A DNA stretch of 64,000 nt, from positions 248,001 through 312,000 of the forward strand of contig NZ_JAKILC010000003.1 of assembly GCF_023283845.1 (NCBI RefSeq), given 5' to 3'. The DNA comes from Shewanella marinintestina. Lineage in GTDB: Bacteria > Pseudomonadota > Gammaproteobacteria > Enterobacterales > Shewanellaceae. Position 1 is the first letter of the stretch; the number at the start of each line of letters is the position of its first letter. Below, piece by piece: positions 1 to 7,692 of this stretch. The notes beneath the pieces were generated by a model, which searched no databases, had not been told where the DNA came from, and saw only the letters and a program-made list of their open reading frames with translations. The position numbers and the translations under genes are program-made.

Positions 1-297
1 TTCCGTGATCCTGATTATTCAGCTGACAATGGTGGCTACCATCCAGTGGAAGTCCGACTAGAGAAACAACAAGATCATTGGCGCTTAGTCTATGTGACCG
101 ACTTTGCCTTTAGAGGGAGTCCATTTCCTGAACTAGTAAAAGATATCGATATCTGTTTTAACTCACAGCAAGTGTATAGCTTATTCAGTGGATGGATTGG
201 TGAACGAGAAGCACGGGAGTTGGTTTCAATGTTTTGCGATAACTTTATCGCTTATCAAGAAATGGGCGTTTACACAATCCACATACAATTAGATTGA
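1..297 (+). CDS. DUF2787 family protein, 5' end cut off by window
   Basis: The reading frame is open from the first base, so the gene begins outside the window; 98 residues are visible. The visible start FRDPDYSAD and the following GGYHPVEVRL match the pattern I associate with DUF2787, a small protein family of unknown function that recurs in genomic islands of Vibrio and Shewanella. A GTG at 46 could serve as a start, but the family motif lies upstream of it, so an upstream start is preferred. No signal peptide or membrane segment is visible. The location at the tail of a probable ssrA-integrated island fits. Family assignment is from memory of the motif; the function is unknown. Confidence 0.7.
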   Translation, partial: FRDPDYSADNGGYHPVEVRLEKQQDHWRLVYVTDFAFRGSPFPELVKDIDICFNSQQVYSLFSGWIGEREARELVSMFCDNFIAYQEMGVYTIHIQLD

Positions 298-367
298 CAC
301 TGTAGTCGATGCTATAGGAATTCCAGGGGACTATAAACAGTCCCCCAAACTTCTATGGTTACCTAGC

Positions 368-700
368 TTATAAGGCAATGATGAGAATTCCCATTGCACC
401 GAGTATTGCAAGCCCTGAAGAAAGTGACAGTGTTTTAAATACACTGAACTCCTTCTTTTCAATTTTTCCAATGTCGGAGATATCTACTGATATACCTTCA
501 CCAAACACTCTTTTTCCTGTTATGCCTTCAATCTCAAACTCCAATACATCATTAGATAGTTTGGTAATCTTAACTGTATCACCAACCTTAAGGTTCTGAC
601 TTACTGAAGCACTGCTACTGGCAGGTACCTCATGTAACGAGCTACAGCCAGTAAGAAAAATGCTGGCTAATAATGTAAGTATTAATAAGTATTTAGTCAT
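368..700 (-). CDS. small lipoprotein of unknown function
   Basis: A 110-residue protein starting MTKYLLILTLL. It has a clear lipoprotein signal with lipobox LTGC and a cysteine near residue 19. The mature part is polar up to a C-terminal hydrophobic stretch (SGLAILGAMGILIIAL), which could be a membrane anchor or a hairpin. An ATG nine bases upstream (709) is also in frame, but an AGG sits at the right distance before the ATG at 700. It lies 44 bases downstream of the exported protein at 745-1707 on the same strand, so the two may be co-transcribed. I do not recognise a family. Confidence 0.6.
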   Translation of the reverse strand: MTKYLLILTLLASIFLTGCSSLHEVPASSSASVSQNLKVGDTVKITKLSNDVLEFEIEGITGKRVFGEGISVDISDIGKIEKKEFSVFKTLSLSSGLAILGAMGILIIAL

Positions 701-744
701 AATCAACATCCTGTTTAAATTTAAGGGAAAGCGGTGAATATGTA

Positions 745-1707
745 TTACGGCTCATAGCAACCACTATTAGAACCACCTGGTCCAGCACAGGGGTTTATCC
801 AATCTCCTGTAGCAAATACCGGTTCATTTCCATAGTCGAACTTGTAATTATTTGAGATATCTATTTGAACTCGATTACGATAGTAGTATCTGTACTTTGA
901 ACCTTCATAGAAACGTTGATCCCACTCTGTTAGGGTTATATCGATATATTCTCCAGCCTTTATACCGCGAATAGCATCCTTAATTTTAATGCCTATATCG
1001 ATATTCTCTATGACCCACACCCCCTCAGGAATAACACTATCCAAGCCTGCAATGTAGTATTCATTTTCAATCAACTGATCAAGTGATTCATCTACCGAGT
1101 CTTGAATAAAATCAGGTTTAAAGATATTCACTAATGCTTCTAAAACTTCAGCAACAGCGCTATTGATTATTCCATTTCCGTCAACATCAAAATTAACCTG
1201 CATATGACCAATGTCACGGAGGTTATAAACTCTGCCAGTTATAACATCGTAATCAGCCGAAAACCTTAGTTCAGATGTATTAACCTTCCCATATAGAGTA
1301 AATAACGTAAACTCTACTTTCACTTCAGAAGAAAAATTAAATCCACTTACCTCAGTTGTGATAACACCATCTCCACTTGTTATTATTTTTGTTTTTAACG
1401 GCCCAACAAGCTTCGCATACTTTAATTCTCGAAAACGAAGAGTGGGTATATCATTGATTTCTTCTCTTGCTGCAGACTCAACATAATCAAATAGTTCACT
1501 ATTTATCGAGTTGAAAGCAGATTTGACTTCATTATGTAAAGGTTTTCCCGCCAGACTATTATTTATGACTATGCTTCTCCATGATCCCGAAGATTTATAA
1601 CTTAGCTCTGTAAGGTGATCTGTTCTACTTACGTAGGTAGGGTAATAAGCTGATGCAGAAAAAGAACAAAATAAAAAAATAACATTAAATTTTTCATAAA
1701 CATCCAT
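745..1707 (-). CDS. exported protein of unknown function
   Basis: A 320-residue protein with a short N-terminal hydrophobic stretch ending in SFSASA-YYP, read as a signal peptide. The rest is polar and rich in beta-prone residues, with many Asp, Asn and Tyr, and ends in two cysteines (NPCAGPGGSNSGCYEP) that could form a disulfide. The start MDVYEKF is unusually acidic for a signal peptide. A second ATG 10 bases downstream in another frame would encode MKNLMLFF and would join this frame if the T7 run had one extra T, so a small indel is possible. No family recognised; it is probably island cargo together with the lipoprotein downstream. Confidence 0.55.
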   Translation of the reverse strand: MDVYEKFNVIFLFCSFSASAYYPTYVSRTDHLTELSYKSSGSWRSIVINNSLAGKPLHNEVKSAFNSINSELFDYVESAAREEINDIPTLRFRELKYAKLVGPLKTKIITSGDGVITTEVSGFNFSSEVKVEFTLFTLYGKVNTSELRFSADYDVITGRVYNLRDIGHMQVNFDVDGNGIINSAVAEVLEALVNIFKPDFIQDSVDESLDQLIENEYYIAGLDSVIPEGVWVIENIDIGIKIKDAIRGIKAGEYIDITLTEWDQRFYEGSKYRYYYRNRVQIDISNNYKFDYGNEPVFATGDWINPCAGPGGSNSGCYEP

Positions 1708-2143
1708 ATTTAAGTTCCATAATTTAGAGATTAATAAAAAAGTAATTGTTAAATCTTGTCAATGATTAATAAACGCTCGATACAACATGTATCAAGTGTG
1801 ATAAAATGTTGCCATTTAGTTTCCATAGCAACCCTCTACTTTATTGGCCTGAACAATATTTAGACACAGCGCACGTATCCAGATTGTTAAATATTTGTAT
1901 ATTTCATCGGCTAATAGTTTTTAAGACCACCTTGTCAAATAATTAACAACCTTCAGTAAAGAGTATGCTAATACCTTAGAAATTTTGATAATTGTCAGCT
2001 TTATTTTATGCATAACATCAGTTTAAAAAGTAAGAAACCACACTTTTTAACGGTTGCCACTGCTGAGATGTAATCAAGCTTTCAGCTTGATTACATCCAA
2101 TGCCTAGATACCAAAGAGGCCTAAACCTCTCATGATTTTTTGT
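1708..2143. other. AT-rich intergenic region with palindromes
   Basis: This stretch of 436 bases carries no convincing ORF. It holds an inverted repeat GATACA-aca-TGTATC at about 1776-1790 and the long perfect hairpin at 2067-2097, annotated separately. The exported protein at 745-1707 starts at its left edge, so its promoter should lie in the left part. The HUH-protein gene ends at its right edge. Confidence 0.5.
2067..2097. repeat. perfect 14-bp inverted repeat with 3-base loop
   Basis: The arms GATGTAATCAAGCT (2067-2080) and AGCTTGATTACATC (2084-2097) are exact inverse complements around TTC. No T run follows on either strand, so it is not a typical terminator. It sits 47 bases past the stop of the HUH-type Gp2 gene. 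Initiators of the HUH class act at hairpins, so an origin or nick-site role is possible. That role is inference only. Confidence 0.6.
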
Positions 2144-2770
2144 CTAATAGAAAACCTTTCGACTGTAACCAATATTACGGTTACCGTCATTTACATCTTT
2201 AGTAACCACTTTTGCCAAATAGGTAAGCTGTTGCCACAAGCGGTTTAACTGTTCATAAAACTCTGCAGAGTTTGAATCTAAGTACTTAATATCTTTGTTA
2301 GAAATGTGTACTAATGACTTAACTTCAATATCAATCATTCCAGTCGCGCTAGACCAGGCTTCAACAAGACGAGATCGCATGTTGTCTCTGTTTAAATCTA
2401 AAATACCTAAATAAGCAAACGCATCTTTATTGAAGAACAGCACTAAATGATAGTGCCAGTTATGAGAGTTGTGGCGCTCCCTAACCCACACATAACTAAA
2501 CCCTAGTCGATGATGTTGTTTACCTTGGACTGCATGTTGTGATTTCCAAACATTAAGTCTCGCCTTAAGTGCATCAATAAAGCGTGAAATAACTTTAGGG
2601 TCCTGGTAATTGGAAACTTTAGGGAATCGTAAGTCTAATCTTATACAGGTAATACGTTTGTTACATGCCAACTGCTGGTGCAGTACCCTTTCAAAGATAG
2701 ACAAGTAGCTTTCGATATATCGATATTGAGATGGAGTGTTTAACTGATGGTATGACTCGAATTGAAACAT
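2144..2770 (-). CDS. inovirus Gp2 / YagK-YfjJ family HUH-type protein
   Basis: A 208-residue protein matching the layout of the inovirus Gp2 / YagK-YfjJ C-terminal family (PF11726). RLDLRFP lies at residues 44-50, an HUH-type motif HYH followed by LVLFFNKD at 106-116, YLAK at about 184-187 and a closing NIGYSR. HUH proteins of this type resemble rolling-circle initiators. Family members occur in filamentous phages and, more often, in genomic islands, where their job is not settled. AGGAG lies eight bases before the ATG. The next gene upstream on the same strand (2922-4406) is 151 bases away. The HUH His pair and the YxxK motif appear intact, so the protein could be active. Confidence 0.82.
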   Translation of the reverse strand: MFQFESYHQLNTPSQYRYIESYLSIFERVLHQQLACNKRITCIRLDLRFPKVSNYQDPKVISRFIDALKARLNVWKSQHAVQGKQHHRLGFSYVWVRERHNSHNWHYHLVLFFNKDAFAYLGILDLNRDNMRSRLVEAWSSATGMIDIEVKSLVHISNKDIKYLDSNSAEFYEQLNRLWQQLTYLAKVVTKDVNDGNRNIGYSRKVFY

Positions 2771-2921
2771 GATTGATACTCCTATGATTAATTACATAGG
2801 TTTATATATCTGTGTAATCTTTTACATGATGACTGGTCTCAACACGTAATAACTTAAGAGTTGTGTATATAATACTATTACCGAAACATACCGGATGATA
2901 CTAGCCCAAGCGATCCGGAAG

Positions 2922-4406
2922 CTAAAATACCTGAGAATTATATTTAATAGTAATCTCGTACTCCTTCTCACCAATAATTACTCTGGAGTTATTTTCATAG
3001 ACATCCTTCCCGAAGACACAATACTTGTCTTTAAGTGAGCCAGTGTTACCACAAAAAAATTCAACCGAATCTTTAACAGCCAATTGATATGAAATGCCTT
3101 TTTCATCTATAGTATTTCCCATCAGTACATCACCACTTTCGGTAACGGGCCTTTGAGTAATCATTCCATTCGACGTTGGTAAAAGTCTTATCGCTTCCAC
3201 CTTCAAGGACTTTGATTCAGACAGCACTCTTAATTGAGACGAAAGACTCTTGATAAACGGCAGCATTGACTCTGCCCACAAGTGATAAAAAAGCCCCATG
3301 TTTGATAAGCCATTAACGTCTTTACACTGTTTGACAAATTCAAACTTATTTTTATAAACGCTATAAATACTAACCATATTTCTAAGCATATCAGGTTTAA
3401 ACTCATCACTTCCGTCATAAGGAAAAATTCTCTTAAGAAATGATACTATTTCATCAATCAATTCATCATCATTTAACTCTAGTAAAACATGGTTTTCTAT
3501 ACAAATCTCATGACAAATAAAAATTTGCTCTTTTAGTTTTTTGTCATTAAAAATCATATGTCCTATTTTAGAACTGTAATGCAAGAAACCTACAAAATAA
3601 ATATGACGATGTTTATCATTAATAGTCATTATTTCTCTAAAAACATATTCACAATTCCTTTCTGATAAAGCTGTCCCCCGCCTATCTTTTGTTAAACAAT
3701 CATAAATAAGTGATAAGTCTCTCAGTATTACATCAAAGTAAAAATAACTACTTTCATAATTACAACCCAACAACAAGGGTTCAAAATTAAATTTGCTTAT
3801 TAAACATGGAGGTTTTATTACTTCGTATACAAGATCAATAACTGAAAATCGTCCTTTAGGTTTAAAATCGACGACTAGCGGACGCAAAAAACCTTCATTA
3901 ACAAGAGTGGATAGATTGTACTTTATATATTCAAGTTTAAGCCCTGTTAATTGACTAATGTATTCATAATCTACATTATAAACTCTTGAAAACTGATCGG
4001 ATGTGGATATTAGTACTAGAAGCAAAACTTGAGGTTCTAAGCTTAGCTTTTGACTATCCCCATTTATATTCAAATATAAAGTGCTATAAAAATAATCCTT
4101 TAAAAATATCTCATTCACTGACTCCTCGAACCATTGTAATGATGTACAAGAGATATCATACCCACTCCCTCTCTTTCGTCCCTTTCGCCTTGATAGGCCT
4201 GGCACTTCTTCTATGTATCCTTCTGATAGCAGGTAATCAATGGCCTTCATTAGGCTTCTCTTACTCACACCAAGATACTTGGCATATTCCGAAGGCAAAG
4301 CCACGTAAAGCTCTCGCCTCATTGCTATCCATAGCAATAAGATGATCCTAGTTTCGGGCGATGCTCCTGTCATACTTTTAAGCAACTTCACTTTACGTAA
4401 ATCCAT
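2922..4406 (-). CDS. unknown protein with two winged-helix-like domains
   Basis: A 494-residue protein that I cannot place in a family. Residues about 15-70 look like a winged helix (YAKYLGVSKRSLMKAIDYLL then SEGYIEEV). A second helix-turn-helix-like stretch lies at about 138-172 (YISQLTGLKLEYIKYNLSTL, NEGFLRPL). A basic linker RRKGRKRGSG follows the first wing. The rest has no recognisable motif. Two winged helices in tandem occur in Rep_3-type replication initiators as well as in regulators, so either role is possible. No Shine-Dalgarno is visible before the ATG. A palindrome 15 bases upstream, repeated inside the coding region, suggests autoregulation. The gene is AT-rich, like the rest of this module. 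Confidence 0.65.
   Translation of the reverse strand: MDLRKVKLLKSMTGASPETRIILLLWIAMRRELYVALPSEYAKYLGVSKRSLMKAIDYLLSEGYIEEVPGLSRRKGRKRGSGYDISCTSLQWFEESVNEIFLKDYFYSTLYLNINGDSQKLSLEPQVLLLVLISTSDQFSRVYNVDYEYISQLTGLKLEYIKYNLSTLVNEGFLRPLVVDFKPKGRFSVIDLVYEVIKPPCLISKFNFEPLLLGCNYESSYFYFDVILRDLSLIYDCLTKDRRGTALSERNCEYVFREIMTINDKHRHIYFVGFLHYSSKIGHMIFNDKKLKEQIFICHEICIENHVLLELNDDELIDEIVSFLKRIFPYDGSDEFKPDMLRNMVSIYSVYKNKFEFVKQCKDVNGLSNMGLFYHLWAESMLPFIKSLSSQLRVLSESKSLKVEAIRLLPTSNGMITQRPVTESGDVLMGNTIDEKGISYQLAVKDSVEFFCGNTGSLKDKYCVFGKDVYENNSRVIIGEKEYEITIKYNSQVF
4321..4338. promoter_or_regulatory. 18-bp palindrome inside the 494-residue gene
   Basis: ATTGCTATCCATAGCAAT is a perfect palindrome apart from its two central bases. 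It lies in the first 90 bases of the winged-helix gene, and a near-copy is found in that gene's promoter region 101 bases away. A paired operator for an autoregulator is the simplest reading. Confidence 0.5.
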
Positions 4407-4421
4407 GTATTAGTTTCTATA

Positions 4422-4438
4422 ATTGCTATGGATAGCAC
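4422..4438. promoter_or_regulatory. second copy of the TTGCTAT-NN-ATAGCA palindrome
   Basis: ATTGCTATGGATAGCAC repeats the inverted repeat at 4321-4338, with the centre GG in place of CC and one mismatch at the edge. It starts 15 bases before the ATG of the 494-residue gene and so overlaps its likely promoter. It may also serve the divergent gene at 4578. Confidence 0.5.
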
Positions 4439-4488
4439 AATAAAGCGTCAAAAACCGAGATAATATCGTCATAATTCTCAATTTATCG

Positions 4489-4506
4489 ACTAGTAAATCT
4501 ACTAGT
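4489..4506. promoter_or_regulatory. ACTAGTA-aatc-TACTAGT inverted repeat
   Basis: Seven-base arms match exactly around AATC in the intergenic region between the divergent winged-helix and ribbon-helix-helix genes. It differs from the TTGCTAT palindrome, so it may be the operator of the second regulator. The function is inferred from position only. Confidence 0.45.
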
Positions 4507-4577
4507 TGAATATACGAAGATCGTTAACTGTTTCATGCAAATATCGCTAGTTCAAGTCAAATTAAGGAGCATTACCA

Positions 4578-5276
4578 ATGATGGAGAGGAACTTAACTAG
4601 AGCAGAATTTTACAAACTCTTCGATTTTCTGCGTTCAGAAACACCAGCTGAGTTAGTGTGGGTAAGGGAGTATTTTTCGAAAAAATTATTAATTTCGCTT
4701 GATGCAACCCTCATTCTACCCCAGATGAAAGATCAGCTTTTCCTACAGTACCAAACAAATAATTCAAGTGTCGAAGCGACTGTGTTTATTAAAAGCGTTG
4801 CTAGTAAGATGTATAAAGCACATAAAGCTCGCCTTTATCGTAAAAAATACGGAGCCAAAAAGATGCTTAATGTAGCAATTACACCTAAGCATATGCAGAA
4901 GCTAGAGCTTATTTGCACGTATCAAGGCATGCAAAAAAACAAAGTAATAGAAGTGATGATAGAGGGTTCACTTGAGCATCAGATTAATGCTGAACAAAAA
5001 TTAAAATCTGAAAAACAACACAATGAATTAATATTAAAGCAAACTCGAGACAGTAAAAAACTAGAAGCCACAATATCCAATTCAAAAATAAAAAAAGAGG
5101 AGTTAGATAGATTAAAAGAAAATATAGGTAAACAAGAGTCTACTATAGAAGAGTTAAAAGAAAATATTAGCAATCTGTTTGAGATATTAAGGGAATCTCA
5201 ACATGAGAAAACTCTTATAAGTGGGTGTAATTACGATAATGCGTCAATCATTTATTATAACAGCATGCTAAAATGA
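4578..5276 (+). CDS. ribbon-helix-helix protein with long coiled coil
   Basis: A 232-residue protein without a family I recognise. Residues 95-132 (KKMLNVAITPKHMQKLE, then CTYQGMQKNKVIEVMIEG) show the strand-helix-helix spacing of a ribbon-helix-helix DNA-binding domain. It is preceded by a basic patch (HKARLYRKKYGAKK) and followed by a strongly charged coiled coil from about 136 to 212, rich in Lys and Glu. AAGGAG lies before the ATG. The gene diverges from the winged-helix gene, with several palindromes between them. Plausible roles are a plasmid- or island-type regulator, or a partner of the Gp2 protein in replication or segregation; the sequence does not decide. The 83 bases between it and the convergent gene at 5360 hold only a weak hairpin. 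Confidence 0.65.
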   Translation: MMERNLTRAEFYKLFDFLRSETPAELVWVREYFSKKLLISLDATLILPQMKDQLFLQYQTNNSSVEATVFIKSVASKMYKAHKARLYRKKYGAKKMLNVAITPKHMQKLELICTYQGMQKNKVIEVMIEGSLEHQINAEQKLKSEKQHNELILKQTRDSKKLEATISNSKIKKEELDRLKENIGKQESTIEELKENISNLFEILRESQHEKTLISGCNYDNASIIYYNSMLK

Positions 5277-5359
5277 TATATAAAAATGGCCATTCAACCT
5301 CTTTACTTTAAAATAATAAAAAGCGCCATAACATAATGACGCCTAATAAAACCTTTAAT

Positions 5360-5797
5360 TTAGTTATTACCTTTATTCATAAGCTCTCGACTTCTTTCAA
5401 CACTAAACCAAGCAATGCCTAAGAAGACGACATCTTTAAGTATAAAAAAATCAGTTACAGGTACACCATCAACTATTTTCCAAACTCCTGGCAAAGTAAA
5501 AAGAAAGCTTAATGTAGTAATGAAGATAACTATTGCTGCTAAGCCACTCCAATAACCAATTTTTGGCTTACAAATACCAACAACCATACCTATAGCGACA
5601 ATAATTTCAGTAATCCCAATTAGGTTTGACACCCCTTGTACACTTAAAATGCTGAACATCCAGTTCATTAACGGGTGGCTTTCAACTAGTGGCCTAATTG
5701 CTTCCGCCTCTGTCGGAGTAAACTTAAATACACCAATCCATAATAGCGTAAGTACAACACCAGCTAGACCGACTAAATAACCTCTTTCCTGCTGCAT
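5360..5797 (-). CDS. DUF417 (RclC/YkgB-like) inner-membrane protein
   Basis: A 145-residue protein with four hydrophobic segments (about residues 7-26, 50-72, 77-100, 112-130). The stretch LTLLWIGVFKFTPTEAEAI is characteristic of the DUF417/YkgB family. E. coli RclC of this family belongs to the reactive-chlorine resistance operon rclABC. AAAGGAG precedes the ATG. It lies 18 bases after the AhpD-like gene and is almost certainly co-transcribed with it, divergent from an RclR-like regulator, which supports a role in oxidant defence. The molecular activity of the family is unknown. A weak hairpin at about 5321-5343 may end the transcript. Confidence 0.85.
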   Translation of the reverse strand: MQQERGYLVGLAGVVLTLLWIGVFKFTPTEAEAIRPLVESHPLMNWMFSILSVQGVSNLIGITEIIVAIGMVVGICKPKIGYWSGLAAIVIFITTLSFLFTLPGVWKIVDGVPVTDFFILKDVVFLGIAWFSVERSRELMNKGNN

Positions 5798-5815
5798 AAA
5801 TTGCTCCTTTCAATA

Positions 5816-6349
5816 TTAAACCGTAAGGCTTACTTCTGGAAAATCAATATCTGTTTGAGCTAAATGATTTGCATAATTGGTAAATATATTAGCCGTCAGT
5901 AGGGCTAGCACTTCAAAGATCAACTCGCTATCAACTCCATTTTTATTAGCTATATCTAATTGTTCTGTAGTGAGCTCTCCACGCTGCTCAACCAAATCTA
6001 CGGCTAAGGTAATCAGTGCTTGATCCAACGTGTTATCAGCCTTAGCTTGTCTTGCTTCCTTGATATGATGCTTTGCTAATCCAGTATTACCTGCAATAAG
6101 GGTATGAGCAGATAAGCAATACTGACACTGATTTACCTGAGCTATCGCCAAAGCGATTAACTCTCGCTGTTTCGCGCTTAAACGCCCTTTGGATAAAGCA
6201 TCACTAAATGCAAGGTACGCATTAAGCACCGTGGATGAATGACCAATGGTTGCATAAAGGTTAGGTACCATTCCTAACTTACTTTTGATTGCTGCTAACG
6301 TAGTCGCTACATCACCTGATGGATTTGATACTGGAAGAATACGGCTCAT
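5816..6349 (-). CDS. AhpD-like carboxymuconolactone decarboxylase family protein
   Basis: A 177-residue all-helical protein with the AhpD/CMD signature at about residues 63-85. The active-site CxxC is in QCQYCLSAHT, followed by a His three residues later, as in alkylhydroperoxidase AhpD. Proteins of this family reduce peroxides or recycle thiols. AAAGGAG precedes the ATG. It is the first gene of a two-gene operon with the RclC-like protein, and it is divergent from an AraC regulator 101 bases away. In E. coli the rcl operon has RclA and RclB instead, so this is a variant arrangement. The substrate cannot be read from the sequence. Confidence 0.85.
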   Translation of the reverse strand: MSRILPVSNPSGDVATTLAAIKSKLGMVPNLYATIGHSSTVLNAYLAFSDALSKGRLSAKQRELIALAIAQVNQCQYCLSAHTLIAGNTGLAKHHIKEARQAKADNTLDQALITLAVDLVEQRGELTTEQLDIANKNGVDSELIFEVLALLTANIFTNYANHLAQTDIDFPEVSLTV

Positions 6350-6450
6350 GTTGAGCTCCTTTGATTAAGTGAATTTACGATATTGATATTGACACTATCA
6401 GTAATACGATTTATCACTATTAATCTTGATATACATACCCAGAGTCTCAA

Positions 6451-7263
6451 ATGGATACCTTATCCGCATTAATATCTCATGCAGAACCCAAAGCGAACTT
6501 ATTCTTCTCAGGTAATTTATGTGGAAGCTCTTCAAGTACAGAGCACCCTGCAGGTGGGATATTGCACTTAGTTAGAACCGGAGAGATGCTTCTATTCGAA
6601 GAGCATGGCTTAACGCATAGAATCATTGAACCAACACTCATTATTTACCCCAAAGGGAAAGCCCATCGTCTCCAACCGCAAACCTTAGATGGTTGTGATG
6701 TTGTATGTGCCAACCTAAACTTTAAAGATTCGCCACTATACCGAGCTCTACCCGATGCTATAGTTCTCCCTCTTAGCGAATTAGAAAGTCTATCTGACAC
6801 AATCAACATGTTATTTGTTGAGGCTTTTACATCACGTTTTGCTCAAGCTGCCATCATCTCAACTTTACTTGATCTACTGCTGTTATTGATACTTCGTTAT
6901 TTAGTTGAAAACAGAATATGCCAAGAAGGTGTTTTATCAGCTTTATCAGATCCCAAGCTTTCAAAAGCCATCGAAATAATCCACAAACAAATAGATTACC
7001 CATGGACCATTGATGAGTTAGCGAATAAAGTTGGGATGTCACGTGCTAGGTTTGCAGCATTATTTAATCAAACCATTGGACAACCGCCTCTCAGCTACGT
7101 CACAGAGGCTCGGCTGCTGTTAGCTAAAAAGTTGCTGATGAAGGGAGAACCAATCAAATCTGTATGTTTAGAGGTGGGGTACAGCGGAAGCGTTGCATTT
7201 TCTCGCGCATTTCAACGTCAATTCGGTATCACGCCACGAGCTTGGTATCTGAAACAAACTTAA
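6451..7263 (+). CDS. RclR-like AraC-family regulator
   Basis: A 270-residue regulator: an N-terminal cupin-type sensor (about 10-90) and a C-terminal AraC double helix-turn-helix (about 165-268, with AFSRAFQRQFGITPRAWY at the end). The sensor has Cys24, Cys82 and Cys86 (DGCDVVC). E. coli RclR senses hypochlorous acid through Cys21 and Cys89, and the C-x-V-x-C neighbourhood looks alike, so oxidant sensing is a reasonable inference. It diverges from the AhpD-like/RclC-like operon, which it probably activates. The shared 101-base region contains an imperfect inverted repeat TGATA-n7-TATCA. It is the last gene before the tmRNA-end boundary. Confidence 0.82.
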   Translation: MDTLSALISHAEPKANLFFSGNLCGSSSSTEHPAGGILHLVRTGEMLLFEEHGLTHRIIEPTLIIYPKGKAHRLQPQTLDGCDVVCANLNFKDSPLYRALPDAIVLPLSELESLSDTINMLFVEAFTSRFAQAAIISTLLDLLLLLILRYLVENRICQEGVLSALSDPKLSKAIEIIHKQIDYPWTIDELANKVGMSRARFAALFNQTIGQPPLSYVTEARLLLAKKLLMKGEPIKSVCLEVGYSGSVAFSRAFQRQFGITPRAWYLKQT

Positions 7264-7431
7264 ATAAACATGTCTGTTAACTTCGTTTTCAGCTGTATCG
7301 TTTAAGCGACATAAAATATTTTAAAATTATTTAAAAGTGACCAGACTTTAATGTAACACCAAAAGTAACACCTAAGTAAAAACCAATAAATAAAGCACAT
7401 TAAAACAAATAGGTAAGCACCAATACCGAGC

Positions 7432-7447
7432 CCCGCCGCCTCCACCA
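7432..7447 (+). other. tmRNA 3'-end fragment, candidate island attachment site
   Basis: CCCGCCGCCTCCACCA reads as the last part of a tRNA-like molecule: five bases of T-stem, seven of acceptor stem (CGCCTCC) and ACCA. It would pair with a GGGGGCG or GGAGGCG 5' end, which fits tmRNA (ssrA). The expected TTCAA-type T-loop is absent upstream, so this is only a 3' fragment. That is what site-specific integration into ssrA leaves at the far end of an island. Two GTAACACC direct repeats (7353-7360, 7365-7372) lie just inside and could be integrase arm sites. The intact gene and the integrase would be to the left of this window. Confidence 0.6.
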
Positions 7448-7474
7448 ATACTAGGTTAGCAATAACCTTCAAAG

Positions 7475-7513
7475 GCCGCTAAATCCCTACCAGACGGATT
7501 TAGCGGCTTTTTT
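7475..7513 (+). terminator. strong rho-independent terminator
   Basis: Arms GCCGCTAAATCC and GGATTTAGCGGC are exact over 12 bp with a nine-base loop, followed by six T. It lies 28 bases after the tRNA-like 3' end and is probably the original ssrA terminator left behind by island integration. Confidence 0.9.
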
Positions 7514-7692
7514 GTATCTGTTGTTTACCGAACTCTATATAAAATTCAAACCAACTCTACTATTGCAATACATGTAGCCACATAGAGGTATTCATTCCAC
7601 ATGGCTAAAGATAGAGAATGTATTCATTACACTTAGGTTTACCTACTGTAGCTCCTTGTACCGAGTTTAATCCCACATAGATATTCAGATAC

